DNA of 64,000 nt from Shewanella sp. GD04112 (GTDB lineage: Bacteria; Pseudomonadota; Gammaproteobacteria; Enterobacterales; Shewanellaceae): positions 4,464,001 to 4,528,000 of the forward strand of contig NZ_JAOEAL010000001.1 in the NCBI RefSeq assembly GCF_029835735.1. The letters run 5' to 3'. Shown one piece after another: positions 52,571-61,775 of the stretch (position 1 is its first letter; each line of letters opens with the position of its first letter). Below the pieces are notes generated by a model. The model did no database searches, was not told where the DNA came from, and worked only from the letters and a program-made list of their open reading frames with translations. A program made the position numbers and the translations under genes.

Positions 52571-53512
52571 ATGTTGAATTTCCTTCCCGGCCCAGTGCTG
52601 TTTATTCTCAGTCTGAGCCTGCTGATCATTAACACCGCCCTTTGGGGAACCTTGGTTTGCCTCGGTGGTGTAGTGAAAATGCTGATGCCTGTCCCAAGTG
52701 CTCGCAACGCCGTGACCGCACTGATGAACCGTTTTATGTGGGCATGGGCGAGCTGCAATGGTGGCATTTTATATTTGATTGCCAAAATCGAGTGGGATGT
52801 CCAAGGCCTCGAAGGACTGGATAAAAACGGCTGGTACTTGTTGATCAGTAACCACCTCAGTGGCTTTGATATTGCCGCGCAGACTTACCTACTGCGTAAC
52901 CATATTCCTATGCTGAAGTTCTTCCTCAAAAAAGAGCTGATCTATGTGCCTATTATGGGCCTAGGTTGCTGGGCGCTCGACATGCCCTTTATGGACAGAA
53001 CCAGCCCGGCAAAACTCAAGAAAAATCCAAAGCTTAAAGGTAAAGATTTAGCCACGACTCGCCGCGCCTGTGAGAAGTTTAAAAATATGCCCACCTCGAT
53101 CATTAACTATGTTGAGGGCAGCCGCTTTACCGAAGACAAGCGCAAGCGTCAGGATTCACCTTACCGCCATTTACTGCGTCCTAAGGCGGGCGGTATTGCC
53201 TTTACCCTGTCGGCCATGGGTGAGCAATTTACCAATCTGTTGGATGTGACCTTAGTGTATCCCGATGCACCGGATGATGTGTTATTCGGCGTGATGAACG
53301 GCAAAGTGCGCAAGATAGTAGTGCGAGTTCGCGCCTTACCTGTGCCGCAAGTCGATGCGACTCGCTACTTTGCCGAATCCGAGTACCGCGTCGAGTTTCA
53401 GCGTTGGTTAAACCAAATTTGGGTCGAGAAGGACGAGCAAATCGATGCGCTATTACTGCAACATCGACAGCTCACGGATAGCGCCACCAGCACCCACACA
53501 CAGCTCCACTGA
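52571..53512 (+). CDS. PlsC-family acyltransferase, YihG-like, copy 2
   Basis: A 313-residue paralogue of the preceding gene. HX4D is NHLSGFD, and the substrate motif is VEGSRFTEDKR. Both proteins share blocks such as KKNPKLKGKD and LRPKAGGIAFTLSAMG (LKPKAGGMAFALSAMG in copy 1), so the pair arose by tandem duplication. The key catalytic residues are kept in both, so both should be active. Different substrates are likely but not shown. A hairpin at 53559-53580 follows. Confidence 0.87.
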   Translation: MLNFLPGPVLFILSLSLLIINTALWGTLVCLGGVVKMLMPVPSARNAVTALMNRFMWAWASCNGGILYLIAKIEWDVQGLEGLDKNGWYLLISNHLSGFDIAAQTYLLRNHIPMLKFFLKKELIYVPIMGLGCWALDMPFMDRTSPAKLKKNPKLKGKDLATTRRACEKFKNMPTSIINYVEGSRFTEDKRKRQDSPYRHLLRPKAGGIAFTLSAMGEQFTNLLDVTLVYPDAPDDVLFGVMNGKVRKIVVRVRALPVPQVDATRYFAESEYRVEFQRWLNQIWVEKDEQIDALLLQHRQLTDSATSTHTQLH

Positions 53513-53558
53513 TACAGATTTACGAATACAGCTTCACTAAAGTAAAGTGAGTCGATAG

Positions 53559-53580
53559 CGGGTTAGGCTTACCTAGCCCG
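53559..53580. terminator. Hairpin between convergent acyltransferase and DUF523 genes
   Basis: CGGGTTAGG pairs with CCTAGCCCG (one G-U) around CTTA. It ends at the DUF523 stop. T-runs are poor on both sides, so termination strength is uncertain. Confidence 0.4.
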
Positions 53581-54045
53581 TTATTCCGCCTCAAGCTGTG
53601 CCAGCCTCGTTGCCGCTTGCGCTAATTCCGTTTCATTAAACACACTCACACCCGCCGCCTGCAGTAATTCCGCCGTTATTCCCTGACCTGCGATTAAACG
53701 TTTACTGAAGGTGCCATCATAAATATGTTGATTGCCACAGGAAGGACTACGCGCCTTTAAAATCGCAATCTTAATACCTTGATCCTGAGCCAGAGCAAGC
53801 GCCTTTTGTGCCCCCAGCCTAAAGGCCGCAGTCACATCTTCTCCCTGCGCCGTTAGCACTAGCTCGCCGACACGTTCGGCCGCAGGCCTTGGTGTGGGTA
53901 ATCCGCCCGCACATTCAGGACAAAACGCCACTATGCGGCCTTCTCGCTGCCATCGCTGCATCCACTCGTCTTGCAGCAGATTATGACCGCCATCATAACG
54001 TACCGCCTGCCCAAGCAAACAACTGCTAATGAGGATTTTCTCCAT
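53581..54045 (-). CDS. DUF523 family protein
   Basis: A 154-residue protein with the DUF523 pattern: ILISSCLLGQAVRYDGG, CPECAGGLPTPRPAAE, LKARSPSCG and GQGITAELLQAAGV. Conserved Cys residues suggest a metal or cofactor site. Its biochemical role is unknown to me. It is divergent from prpR, with a 270-bp gap that contains one PrpR-type palindrome. Confidence 0.85.
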   Translation of the reverse strand: MEKILISSCLLGQAVRYDGGHNLLQDEWMQRWQREGRIVAFCPECAGGLPTPRPAAERVGELVLTAQGEDVTAAFRLGAQKALALAQDQGIKIAILKARSPSCGNQHIYDGTFSKRLIAGQGITAELLQAAGVSVFNETELAQAATRLAQLEAE

Positions 54046-54185
54046 CCTGCCCCCCCTAATGCCTTAACCCCGAGAGCCTTAACCCTGTGAGTGCCAACCA
54101 ATACCTTCTCAGCATTGTACTCAATAAGTCGCAATGGGGTAAAAGCTGCGTTTTATTGCACTATCGGCTCACACGCCAAACTCAA

Positions 54186-54199
54186 AATTGTCGACAATT
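54186..54199. promoter_or_regulatory. PrpR-type operator 1
   Basis: AATTGTCGACAATT is a perfect 14-bp palindrome in the gap between the DUF523 gene and prpR. The same core recurs in variants at 54319 and 54357, which suits binding by the GntR-type regulator encoded next to it. Confidence 0.55.
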
Positions 54200-54318
54200 A
54201 TTAATTATCAAATAGAGAAGATAAAATTATTAAAATCAATAAAAATACAAAATAACAAACAAATACAACTACTAAACATTTAAAAGGCAAAAATATAGAC
54301 TTACGTCTAAGTAAACAC

Positions 54319-54368
54319 ATTGTTGACAATAAACTTTAACAGGACTATTTTTACCCATTATCGACAAT
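54319..54368 (+). promoter_or_regulatory. Promoter of the prp operon with PrpR-type operators 2 and 3
   Basis: TTGACA (54323-54328) and TATTTT (54346-54351), 17 bp apart, form a good sigma70 promoter. ATTGTTGACAAT (54319-54330) covers the -35, and ATTATCGACAAT (54357-54368) covers the expected start of transcription. Each differs at one position from the perfect core at 54187-54198. Repression by blocking polymerase is the likely mode. Confidence 0.6.
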
Positions 54369-54385
54369 CCAGCAATCAACGAGTG

Positions 54386-55183
54386 ATGCGAAGTATGTTG
54401 AAGCAAGAGACCATATTCCCCACAGATGACACCCCAAGCTCAGTGGCCCATGCCGCGACGAGCCCAACGAATAAGGTGAAATCCCTCGCCAGCGAAAAAT
54501 CGTCGACCACCTTAGCCGATCAAATTTTGGTGCAAATACAAACCAGCATCATCAAGGGTGAACTGCCTGCTGGCAGTAAGATCAACGAGCAAGCCCTAGC
54601 CGAAAAATATGGCATCAGCCGCGGCCCGACCCGCGAAGCGCTGCAAACCTTAGAAAGACAACGTCTCGTTGTCCGCGCCCCCCATGTCGGTGCCCGTGTT
54701 GCTCAACTGACTGTGAGCGAGTTAAACGATTTATATCAATTACGTAGTGTGCTCGAAGGCATGGCCTGCGAACTTGCTGCCAGCCGTATTACCCCAGAGC
54801 AGCTAGCCAAGTTAGAAGACCTGCTCGCCGTGCAAGAAACCGCGCTGGCCAATGGCGATACCTATTTCCAAGAGGAAGGCGATGTCGACTTCCACTATCA
54901 AATTATCCAAGCCAGCGGCAATAAGCATCTGCAAGAAACCTTAATTGGCGGGCTATACCATCTGCTGCGGATGTATCGCTATCAGTGCACCAATAAGAAC
55001 CGCCCAGTAAAAGCCATTGCCGAACATAGACGTATCGTCGAGGCCATCGCCCAGCGTGATGGCGAACTCGCCAGTCTGTTGATGCGTCGCCATATAGAGC
55101 AAGGCCGTAAAAATACCGAATTACGCTTGATTGAATTACAAGCTAACGCCGCCGCGAAAGAAACCTTAGCCAATATTAACTAA
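54386..55183 (+). CDS. prpR: GntR-family regulator of the methylcitrate operon
   Basis: A FadR/GntR-type regulator of about 265 residues. The winged helix is LADQILVQIQTSIIKGELPA, LAEKYGISRGPTREALQTL; the C-terminal FCD-type ligand domain follows (LNDLYQLRSVLEGMACELA, DVDFHYQIIQASGNKHL). It leads the prpB-prpC-acnD-prpF genes and likely represses them until propionate intermediates build up. The frame opens at TTG 54320 inside operator 2. The ATG at 54386 or at 54395 (better spaced from GAG) is a better start because the promoter lies between. Confidence 0.85.
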   Translation: MRSMLKQETIFPTDDTPSSVAHAATSPTNKVKSLASEKSSTTLADQILVQIQTSIIKGELPAGSKINEQALAEKYGISRGPTREALQTLERQRLVVRAPHVGARVAQLTVSELNDLYQLRSVLEGMACELAASRITPEQLAKLEDLLAVQETALANGDTYFQEEGDVDFHYQIIQASGNKHLQETLIGGLYHLLRMYRYQCTNKNRPVKAIAEHRRIVEAIAQRDGELASLLMRRHIEQGRKNTELRLIELQANAAAKETLANIN

Positions 55184-55249
55184 GGCGTTGCGGCCCATAA
55201 GCATCCAATGCTGAACACTCAGTACCCTAAATAGGATAAGGACAAGACC

Positions 55250-56128
55250 ATGACCCAAAGCGCAGGATTACGTTTTCGCCAAGCTCTTGCTAACTCAAAA
55301 CCGCTGCAAATCGTCGGCACCACCAATGCCTATTTCGCCCTGATGGCGGAGCAAACGGGTTTCCAAGCCCTGTATCTGTCGGGCGCGGGTGTAGCGAATG
55401 CCTCCTACGGTTTACCGGATTTAGGCATGACCTCGATGAACGACGTGCTGATCGATGCCGGTCGTATCACCTCTGCAACCCAACTGCCACTGCTGGTCGA
55501 TATCGACACAGGTTGGGGCGGCGCCTTTAACATCGCCCGCACCATTAAAGAATTTGAAAAAGCCGGTGTGGCCGCCGTGCACATGGAAGACCAAGTATCG
55601 CAAAAACGTTGTGGCCACAGACCCAACAAGGCCGTGGTAAGCACAGAAGAAATGGTTGACCGTATCAAGGCCGCCGTCGATGCCCGTACCGATCCTAACT
55701 TTGTGATCATGGCGCGTACCGATGCGGTTGCCGTTGAAGGTTTAGAAGCGGGTATCGAACGTGCAAAAGCCTATATCGCCGCCGGTGCCGATATGATTTT
55801 CGCCGAAGCCTTAACTGAGCTGGACCAATACCGTCACTTCAAGGCTCAGGTTAACGCGCCGATTCTGGCGAACATGACCGAATTTGGCCAAACCCAATTG
55901 TTCAATAAAGAAGAACTTGCCGAAGCGGGCGCCGACATGGTGCTTTACCCACTCGGCACTTTCCGCGCCGCTAACCAAGCTGCACTGAAAGTGATGCAAG
56001 CACTGATGAATGATGGTCATCAACGCAATGTCTTAGACACTATGCAGACCCGTGCGGATCTGTATAAGTACTTGGGCTACCACGCCTTTGAAGACAAGTT
56101 AGATCAATTGTTTAGCCAAGATAAGTAA
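55250..56128 (+). CDS. prpB: Methylisocitrate lyase
   Basis: PrpB splits 2-methylisocitrate into pyruvate and succinate, the last step of the methylcitrate cycle. The catalytic loop [13 protein letters not shown] carries the active-site Cys. Metal-binding [11 protein letters not shown] and [12 protein letters not shown] match the isocitrate lyase superfamily. Its 292 residues are typical. It follows prpR by 66 bp with no new operator in between, so the two are likely co-transcribed. Confidence 0.94.
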   Translation: MTQSAGLRFRQALANSKPLQIVGTTNAYFALMAEQTGFQALYLSGAGVANASYGLPDLGMTSMNDVLIDAGRITSATQLPLLVDIDTGWGGAFNIARTIKEFEKAGVAAVHMEDQVSQKRCGHRPNKAVVSTEEMVDRIKAAVDARTDPNFVIMARTDAVAVEGLEAGIERAKAYIAAGADMIFAEALTELDQYRHFKAQVNAPILANMTEFGQTQLFNKEELAEAGADMVLYPLGTFRAANQAALKVMQALMNDGHQRNVLDTMQTRADLYKYLGYHAFEDKLDQLFSQDK

Positions 56129-56361
56129 AAGATGAGTACAGACCATGGACGTCAGTAGAAGCTTATGCTTCGCGTTGTTACTGATACCCAGATGCGTGAG
56201 CCGCGACCTCAAATAACGGCTCACACATCACCGACACGCTGCAACCCTACATAAGGCCGAAACGAGTATTTCGCCAACATTATGCAGCTTTAACCAAAAA
56301 GGTAGACGGCCAATTTTGAGCCTGTCTGCAATAACCATAGCGTTAACGGAAGGGAAGGATT
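56129..56361. other. Gap between prpB and prpC with a hairpin
   Basis: No gene in these 233 bp. GTGAGCCG (56196-56203) pairs with CGGCTCAC (56217-56224). No T-run follows. It could stabilise or separate transcripts, giving different levels of PrpB and PrpC. Confidence 0.4.
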
Positions 56362-57489
56362 ATGTCAGACGCAAAAAAATTAAGTGGTGCAGGATTACGT
56401 GGCCAGAGCGCGGGTGAAACCGCATTAAGTACCGTAGGTGTATCGGGCAGCGGCCTGACCTACCGCGGTTACGATGTGAAGGATCTGGCCGAAAACGCGA
56501 CCTTCGAAGAAGTCGCCCACCTCATCCTCTACGGTGAGCTGCCAACCACAGCACAACTCGAAGCCTACAAGACCAAACTTAAAGGCATGCGCGGCCTGCC
56601 ACAGGCATTAAAAGAAGTGTTAGAGCGCATCCCTGCCGACGCTCATCCAATGGATGTGATGCGTACCGGTTGTTCTATGCTGGGTAACCTCGAAGCCGAG
56701 CACAGCTTTAGCGAACAAAGCCAAATCGCCGATCGTTTACTTGCGGCCTTCCCATCGATCATCTGCTACTGGTATCGCTTTAGCCACGATGGCGTGCGCA
56801 TCGAAACCGAAACCAACGATGAGCAAATCGGTGCCCACTTCCTGCACCTGCTGCACGGCAAAGCCCCATCGGCGCTGCACGCTAAGGTCATGGACGTATC
56901 GTTAATTCTGTATGCAGAGCATGAATTTAACGCTTCAACCTTTACCGCCCGCGTGTGTGCATCGACCCTGTCGGACATGCATTCCTGCGTCACAGGTGCT
57001 ATCGGTTCACTACGTGGTCCGCTACATGGCGGCGCCAACGAAGCGGCGATGGAACTGATCCAAGATATGAAAGACGAAGCCGATGCCCGCGATGTGCTCA
57101 TGGGTAAACTCGAGCGTAAAGAGAAGATCATGGGCTTTGGTCACGCCATCTACCGTGAGTCAGACCCACGTAACGCCATCATCAAAGAATGGTCTGAAAA
57201 ACTGGCCGCCGATTACGGTGATGATCGTCTCTACCGCGTATCGGTAGCCTGCGAAGCCCTGATGTGGGAACAGAAAAAACTCTTCTGTAACGCCGACTTC
57301 TTCCACGCCAGTGCTTACCACTTCATGGGCATTCCAACCAAGCTATTTACCCCAATCTTCGTTTGTTCACGTGTAACAGGCTGGACGGCGCACGTGATGG
57401 AACAACGTTCAAACAACCGCATCATTCGCCCAAGTGCCGACTATGTGGGTGTATCACCACGCAAAGTGGTACCCATTGCCAACCGTTAA
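56362..57489 (+). CDS. prpC: 2-methylcitrate synthase
   Basis: PrpC joins propionyl-CoA to oxaloacetate to give 2-methylcitrate. The 375-residue product is the short citrate-synthase type with GLRGQSAGETALSTVG, LHGGANEAAMELI and GFGHAIYRESDPRN, which hold the active-site His residues. The C-terminus is RPSADYVGVSPRKVVPI. The ATG follows GGAAGGGAAGG. It is followed by acnD 80 bp later. Length and the methylcitrate context set it apart from the longer housekeeping GltA. Confidence 0.93.
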   Translation: MSDAKKLSGAGLRGQSAGETALSTVGVSGSGLTYRGYDVKDLAENATFEEVAHLILYGELPTTAQLEAYKTKLKGMRGLPQALKEVLERIPADAHPMDVMRTGCSMLGNLEAEHSFSEQSQIADRLLAAFPSIICYWYRFSHDGVRIETETNDEQIGAHFLHLLHGKAPSALHAKVMDVSLILYAEHEFNASTFTARVCASTLSDMHSCVTGAIGSLRGPLHGGANEAAMELIQDMKDEADARDVLMGKLERKEKIMGFGHAIYRESDPRNAIIKEWSEKLAADYGDDRLYRVSVACEALMWEQKKLFCNADFFHASAYHFMGIPTKLFTPIFVCSRVTGWTAHVMEQRSNNRIIRPSADYVGVSPRKVVPIANR

Positions 57490-57569
57490 GCAAAACTGAC
57501 CACACTTAGCGCGAGACTTCACTCAAGGTGCATCTCGCGCCGACTTCATTTTCCGAAATGGATGATGTT

Positions 57570-60173
57570 ATGAGCACTGTTATGAACACCCAATATCGCA
57601 AGCCTTTACCCGGCACAGCACTCGACTATTTCGATACCCGCGAAGCCATTGAAGCCATTGCCCCCGGCGCCTATGCGAAATTGCCTTACACCTCGCGCGT
57701 GTTAGCGGAAAACTTAGTGCGTCGCTGCGAGCCAGAGGCGCTAACCGCCTCACTAAAACAAATTATTGAATCAAAACAGGAACTGGATTTCCCTTGGTTT
57801 CCAGCCCGCGTCGTGTGCCACGATATTTTGGGTCAAACCGCGCTGGTTGATCTTGCGGGTCTGCGTGATGCGATTGCCGCTAAGGGTGGCGATCCAGCGC
57901 AGGTTAACCCTGTGGTTCCAACCCAGTTGATTGTTGACCACTCGCTAGCGGTGGAATACGGCGGCTTCGATAAGGACGCCTTTGCGAAAAACCGCGCCAT
58001 CGAAGACAGACGCAACGAAGACAGATTCCATTTTATCAACTGGACGCAAAAAGCCTTTAAAAACATCGATGTTATCCCACAGGGTAACGGCATCATGCAC
58101 CAGATAAACCTAGAACGTATGTCACCTGTGGTGCATGCGCGCGACGGCGTTGCCTTCCCAGATACCTTAGTGGGCACCGACAGTCACACGCCACACGTGG
58201 ATGCGCTGGGCGTTATCGCTATTGGTGTGGGTGGACTCGAAGCCGAAAGCGTGATGTTAGGCCGCGCATCTTATATGCGTCTGCCGGACATTATCGGCGT
58301 TGAGTTAACGGGCAAACCGCAGCCTGGCATTACTGCCACCGATATCGTTTTAGCCCTGACCGAATTCCTGCGTAAGGAAAAAGTGGTTTCATCCTACTTA
58401 GAGTTCTTCGGTGAAGGCGCAGAGGCATTAACCTTAGGCGATCGCGCAACCATCTCTAACATGACCCCAGAATTTGGCGCCACCGCCGCCATGTTCTATA
58501 TCGACCAACAGACGCTGGATTACTTAACCCTGACGGGCCGTAGCGACGAGCAAGTTAAATTGGTTGAGACCTATGCCAAGACCACAGGTTTGTGGAGCGA
58601 TGATCTTAAACATGCAGAATACCCACGTACCCTGCATTTTGATCTGTCATCGGTTGTGCGCACTATTGCGGGCCCTTCTAACCCACACGCCCGCGTGCCA
58701 ACCTCTGAGCTTGCCGCACGCGGCATTAGCGGCGTGGTTGAAAACGAGCCAGGTCTAATGCCAGATGGCGCAGTGATTATTGCCGCCATCACCAGTTGCA
58801 CTAACACCAGTAACCCACGCAACGTGATTGCGGCGGGCCTGCTGGCACGTAACGCCAATGCCAAAGGCTTAAGCCGTAAACCTTGGGTGAAAACCTCACT
58901 CGCCCCCGGCTCTAAGGCGGTACAACTGTATTTAGAAGAAGCCAACTTGCTGCCAGAGCTTGAGTCATTAGGCTTCGGTATTGTCGGTTTTGCCTGCACC
59001 ACCTGTAACGGTATGAGCGGCGCACTCGACCCAGTAATTCAGCAGGAAGTGATCGACCGCGATCTTTACGCCACCGCCGTATTATCCGGTAACCGTAACT
59101 TCGACGGCCGTATTCATCCTTACGCTAAGCAAGCCTTCCTCGCATCACCGCCATTAGTCGTCGCCTACGCAATCGCGGGCACCATTCGTTTCGATATCGA
59201 GAAGGATGTGTTAGGCCACGATAAAGACGGCAACCCAGTGCGCTTAATCGATATTTGGCCAACGGATGCCGAAATCGATGCCGTGATTGCAGCAAGCGTG
59301 AAGCCAGAGCAGTTCCGTAAGGTCTACGAGCCGATGTTCGACCTGAGCGTCGACTATGGCGATAAGGTCAGCCCACTGTACGACTGGCGCCCACAATCGA
59401 CCTATATCCGCCGTCCTCCTTACTGGGAAGGCGCATTAGCGGGTGAACGCACCCTCAAGGGCATGCGCCCATTGGCCGTACTGGGTGACAACATCACCAC
59501 AGACCATTTATCACCCTCGAACGCGATTATGATGGACAGCGCGGCAGGCGAATACCTGCACAAGATGGGTCTGCCAGAGGAAGACTTTAACTCCTACGCG
59601 ACCCACAGGGGCGACCACTTAACCGCCCAGCGCGCGACCTTCGCCAACCCTAAACTCAAAAACGAGATGGCGGTTGTCGATGGCAAAGTTAAGCAAGGCT
59701 CACTGGCGCGTATCGAGCCAGAAGGCCAAGTGACCCGCATGTGGGAAGCCATTGAAACCTATATGGATCGCAAACAGCCGCTGATCATTATCGCTGGTGC
59801 CGACTATGGTCAGGGTTCATCCCGTGACTGGGCTGCAAAAGGCGTGCGCTTAGCGGGTGTTGAGGCGATTGTTGCCGAAGGCTTCGAGCGTATTCACCGC
59901 ACTAACTTAGTCGGCATGGGTGTGTTACCGCTGGAGTTTAAGGCAGGCGAGAATCGCGCTACCTATGGCATAGATGGTACCGAAGTGTTTGACGTCTATG
60001 GTGAAATCGCGCCAAGAGCGGATCTCACAGTCGTGATTAGCCGCAAAAATGGCGAGCACGTCGAAGTGCCTGTTACCTGTCGCCTCGATACCGCTGAAGA
60101 AGTGTCTATCTATTCTGCCGGCGGCGTATTGCAGCGTTTTGCGCAGGACTTTTTAGAGTCGAACTTGAAGTAG
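57570..60173 (+). CDS. acnD: 2-methylcitrate dehydratase, Fe/S-dependent (AcnD)
   Basis: AcnD is an aconitase-family enzyme that dehydrates 2-methylcitrate in organisms that lack PrpD. The three cluster-binding Cys are C410 (TSCTNTSNP), C476 and C479 (CTTCNG). The C-terminal swivel domain has GADYGQGSSRDWAAKGVRL. Length is about 867 residues. The frame opens at 57528, but the ATG at 57570 (or 57582) is the likely start. It depends on PrpF, encoded next. This choice over PrpD is the Shewanella route. Confidence 0.94.
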   Translation: MSTVMNTQYRKPLPGTALDYFDTREAIEAIAPGAYAKLPYTSRVLAENLVRRCEPEALTASLKQIIESKQELDFPWFPARVVCHDILGQTALVDLAGLRDAIAAKGGDPAQVNPVVPTQLIVDHSLAVEYGGFDKDAFAKNRAIEDRRNEDRFHFINWTQKAFKNIDVIPQGNGIMHQINLERMSPVVHARDGVAFPDTLVGTDSHTPHVDALGVIAIGVGGLEAESVMLGRASYMRLPDIIGVELTGKPQPGITATDIVLALTEFLRKEKVVSSYLEFFGEGAEALTLGDRATISNMTPEFGATAAMFYIDQQTLDYLTLTGRSDEQVKLVETYAKTTGLWSDDLKHAEYPRTLHFDLSSVVRTIAGPSNPHARVPTSELAARGISGVVENEPGLMPDGAVIIAAITSCTNTSNPRNVIAAGLLARNANAKGLSRKPWVKTSLAPGSKAVQLYLEEANLLPELESLGFGIVGFACTTCNGMSGALDPVIQQEVIDRDLYATAVLSGNRNFDGRIHPYAKQAFLASPPLVVAYAIAGTIRFDIEKDVLGHDKDGNPVRLIDIWPTDAEIDAVIAASVKPEQFRKVYEPMFDLSVDYGDKVSPLYDWRPQSTYIRRPPYWEGALAGERTLKGMRPLAVLGDNITTDHLSPSNAIMMDSAAGEYLHKMGLPEEDFNSYATHRGDHLTAQRATFANPKLKNEMAVVDGKVKQGSLARIEPEGQVTRMWEAIETYMDRKQPLIIIAGADYGQGSSRDWAAKGVRLAGVEAIVAEGFERIHRTNLVGMGVLPLEFKAGENRATYGIDGTEVFDVYGEIAPRADLTVVISRKNGEHVEVPVTCRLDTAEEVSIYSAGGVLQRFAQDFLESNLK

Positions 60174-60286
60174 CTTTCGCAAAACAAGTAACACTCGCAC
60201 AAGGGGCGGCGACTCGAGACTGAGACGTCGCCTTTACAACTGACGCAAGCGTTTAACGAATCGCTATTCCCCTTGGAGTTAATAGC

Positions 60287-61480
60287 ATGAGCAAGAATCC
60301 GTTTCCGCCCCAAATTAAAGTTGCCGCCACCTATATGCGCGGCGGTACCAGTAAAGGGGTGTTTTTTCGTTTACAGGACTTACCCGAAGCAGCCCAAGTA
60401 CCCGGCCCAGCTCGAGATGCCCTGCTCCTTCGCGTGATTGGCAGCCCCGACCCCTATGGCAAGCAAATTGATGGCATGGGCGGCGCCACCTCAAGCACCA
60501 GCAAAACCGTGATCCTGTCGAAAAGCAGCCAAGCCGACCACGATGTCGACTATCTGTTTGGCCAAGTCTCAATCGACAAACCCTTTGTCGATTGGAGCGG
60601 TAACTGCGGCAACTTAACCGCCGCCGTGGGCGCTTTTGCTATCAGCAATGGGCTGATTGACGCTGCGCGCATTCCGCAAAACGGCGTCTGCACAGTGCGT
60701 ATTTGGCAGGGCAATATTGGCAAAACCATTATTGCCCACGTGCCGATTACCGATGGCATGGTGCAAGAGACTGGCGATTTTGAACTAGATGGTGTGACCT
60801 TCCCCGCCGCCGAAGTGCAAATTGAATTTATGAACCCCGCCGCTGACGAAGACGGCGATGGTGGCAGCATGTTCCCCACGGGTAACTTGGTGGATGTGCT
60901 CGAAGTGCCTGGTGTTGGCAGCTTTAATGCGACCATGATTAACGCCGGAATTCCGACCATCTTTATCAATGCCGAAGACTTAGGTTACACGGGCACTGAG
61001 CTGCAGGACGATATCAACAGCGATAATGCCGCTCTAGCCAAGTTTGAAACCATTCGTGCCCATGGCGCGGTGCGCATGGGGCTTATCAAGCATATTGATG
61101 AAGCCGCATCACGCCAACATACGCCTAAGGTGGCCTTTGTTGCTAAGCCGAAAAACTATGTGTCATCCAGTGGAAAAGCCGTCGCGGCAGAGGAGATCGA
61201 TCTGCTGGTACGCGCCCTATCCATGGGCAAATTGCACCATGCGATGATGGGCACAGCCGCCGTGGCGATTGGCACAGCAGCGGCGATTCCCGGCACTTTA
61301 GTCAATCTCGCGGCAGGCGGTGGTGAGAAGGAAGCGGTACGTTTTGGCCACCCTTCAGGCACTCTTCGCGTCGGCGCTCAGGCCATGCAAACAAACGGCG
61401 AATGGACTGTCGTCAAAGCCATTATGAGCCGCAGCGCCCGCGTGCTGATGGAAGGCTTTGTGCGCGTACCGGCGGCTTAA
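60287..61480 (+). CDS. prpF: AcnD-accessory protein PrpF, likely 2-methylaconitate isomerase
   Basis: PrpF is needed for AcnD to function; it isomerises 2-methylaconitate so that aconitase can hydrate it to methylisocitrate. The 397-residue product is a diaminopimelate-epimerase-like fold: AATYMRGGTSKGVFFRL near the start, DGMGGATSSTSKTVI, and DWSGNCGNLTAAVGAFAI with the conserved Cys and Asn. It is the last gene of the prp operon, followed by a strong terminator. Confidence 0.94.
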   Translation: MSKNPFPPQIKVAATYMRGGTSKGVFFRLQDLPEAAQVPGPARDALLLRVIGSPDPYGKQIDGMGGATSSTSKTVILSKSSQADHDVDYLFGQVSIDKPFVDWSGNCGNLTAAVGAFAISNGLIDAARIPQNGVCTVRIWQGNIGKTIIAHVPITDGMVQETGDFELDGVTFPAAEVQIEFMNPAADEDGDGGSMFPTGNLVDVLEVPGVGSFNATMINAGIPTIFINAEDLGYTGTELQDDINSDNAALAKFETIRAHGAVRMGLIKHIDEAASRQHTPKVAFVAKPKNYVSSSGKAVAAEEIDLLVRALSMGKLHHAMMGTAAVAIGTAAAIPGTLVNLAAGGGEKEAVRFGHPSGTLRVGAQAMQTNGEWTVVKAIMSRSARVLMEGFVRVPAA

Positions 61481-61503
61481 GCCAAGAAAAGCGTTCAACC
61501 AAA

Positions 61504-61545
61504 GACCTTGCTTCTCCCCCTTCCGGCAAGGTCTTTTTTTTATTT
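61504..61545 (+). terminator. Rho-independent terminator of the prp operon
   Basis: GACCTTGC pairs with GCAAGGTC around a 14-nt loop, followed by TTTTTTTATTT. It is 23 bp after the prpF stop. Confidence 0.85.
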
Positions 61546-61775
61546 CGTTATTAGGCAAATCCCAATATGTTGGCATTCGGTAAAAACTGCTAAACTCCCC
61601 CTCGATAGCAAGATAATCACAAGCCGCATTTTGCGTCCTGTAAATCCGTGAATATACTGATTATTAATTTGATATTTAGCTGAGCTCGCGTCTTTGATGC
61701 ACTATACGCGACATCCCCAAGGTAAGTGCACTATACCGCCCTGTTTTGGGTTAATGGGTTTTGATAGGGGTAACT

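Noticed and set aside
54320..54385. Longer prpR start at TTG 54320
   Set aside because: It lies inside the -35 box and operator; the promoter would then be downstream of the start codon.
57528..57569. Longer acnD start at 57528
   Set aside because: The extra 14 residues are unlike the family, and the ATG at 57570 leads directly into the conserved N-terminus.
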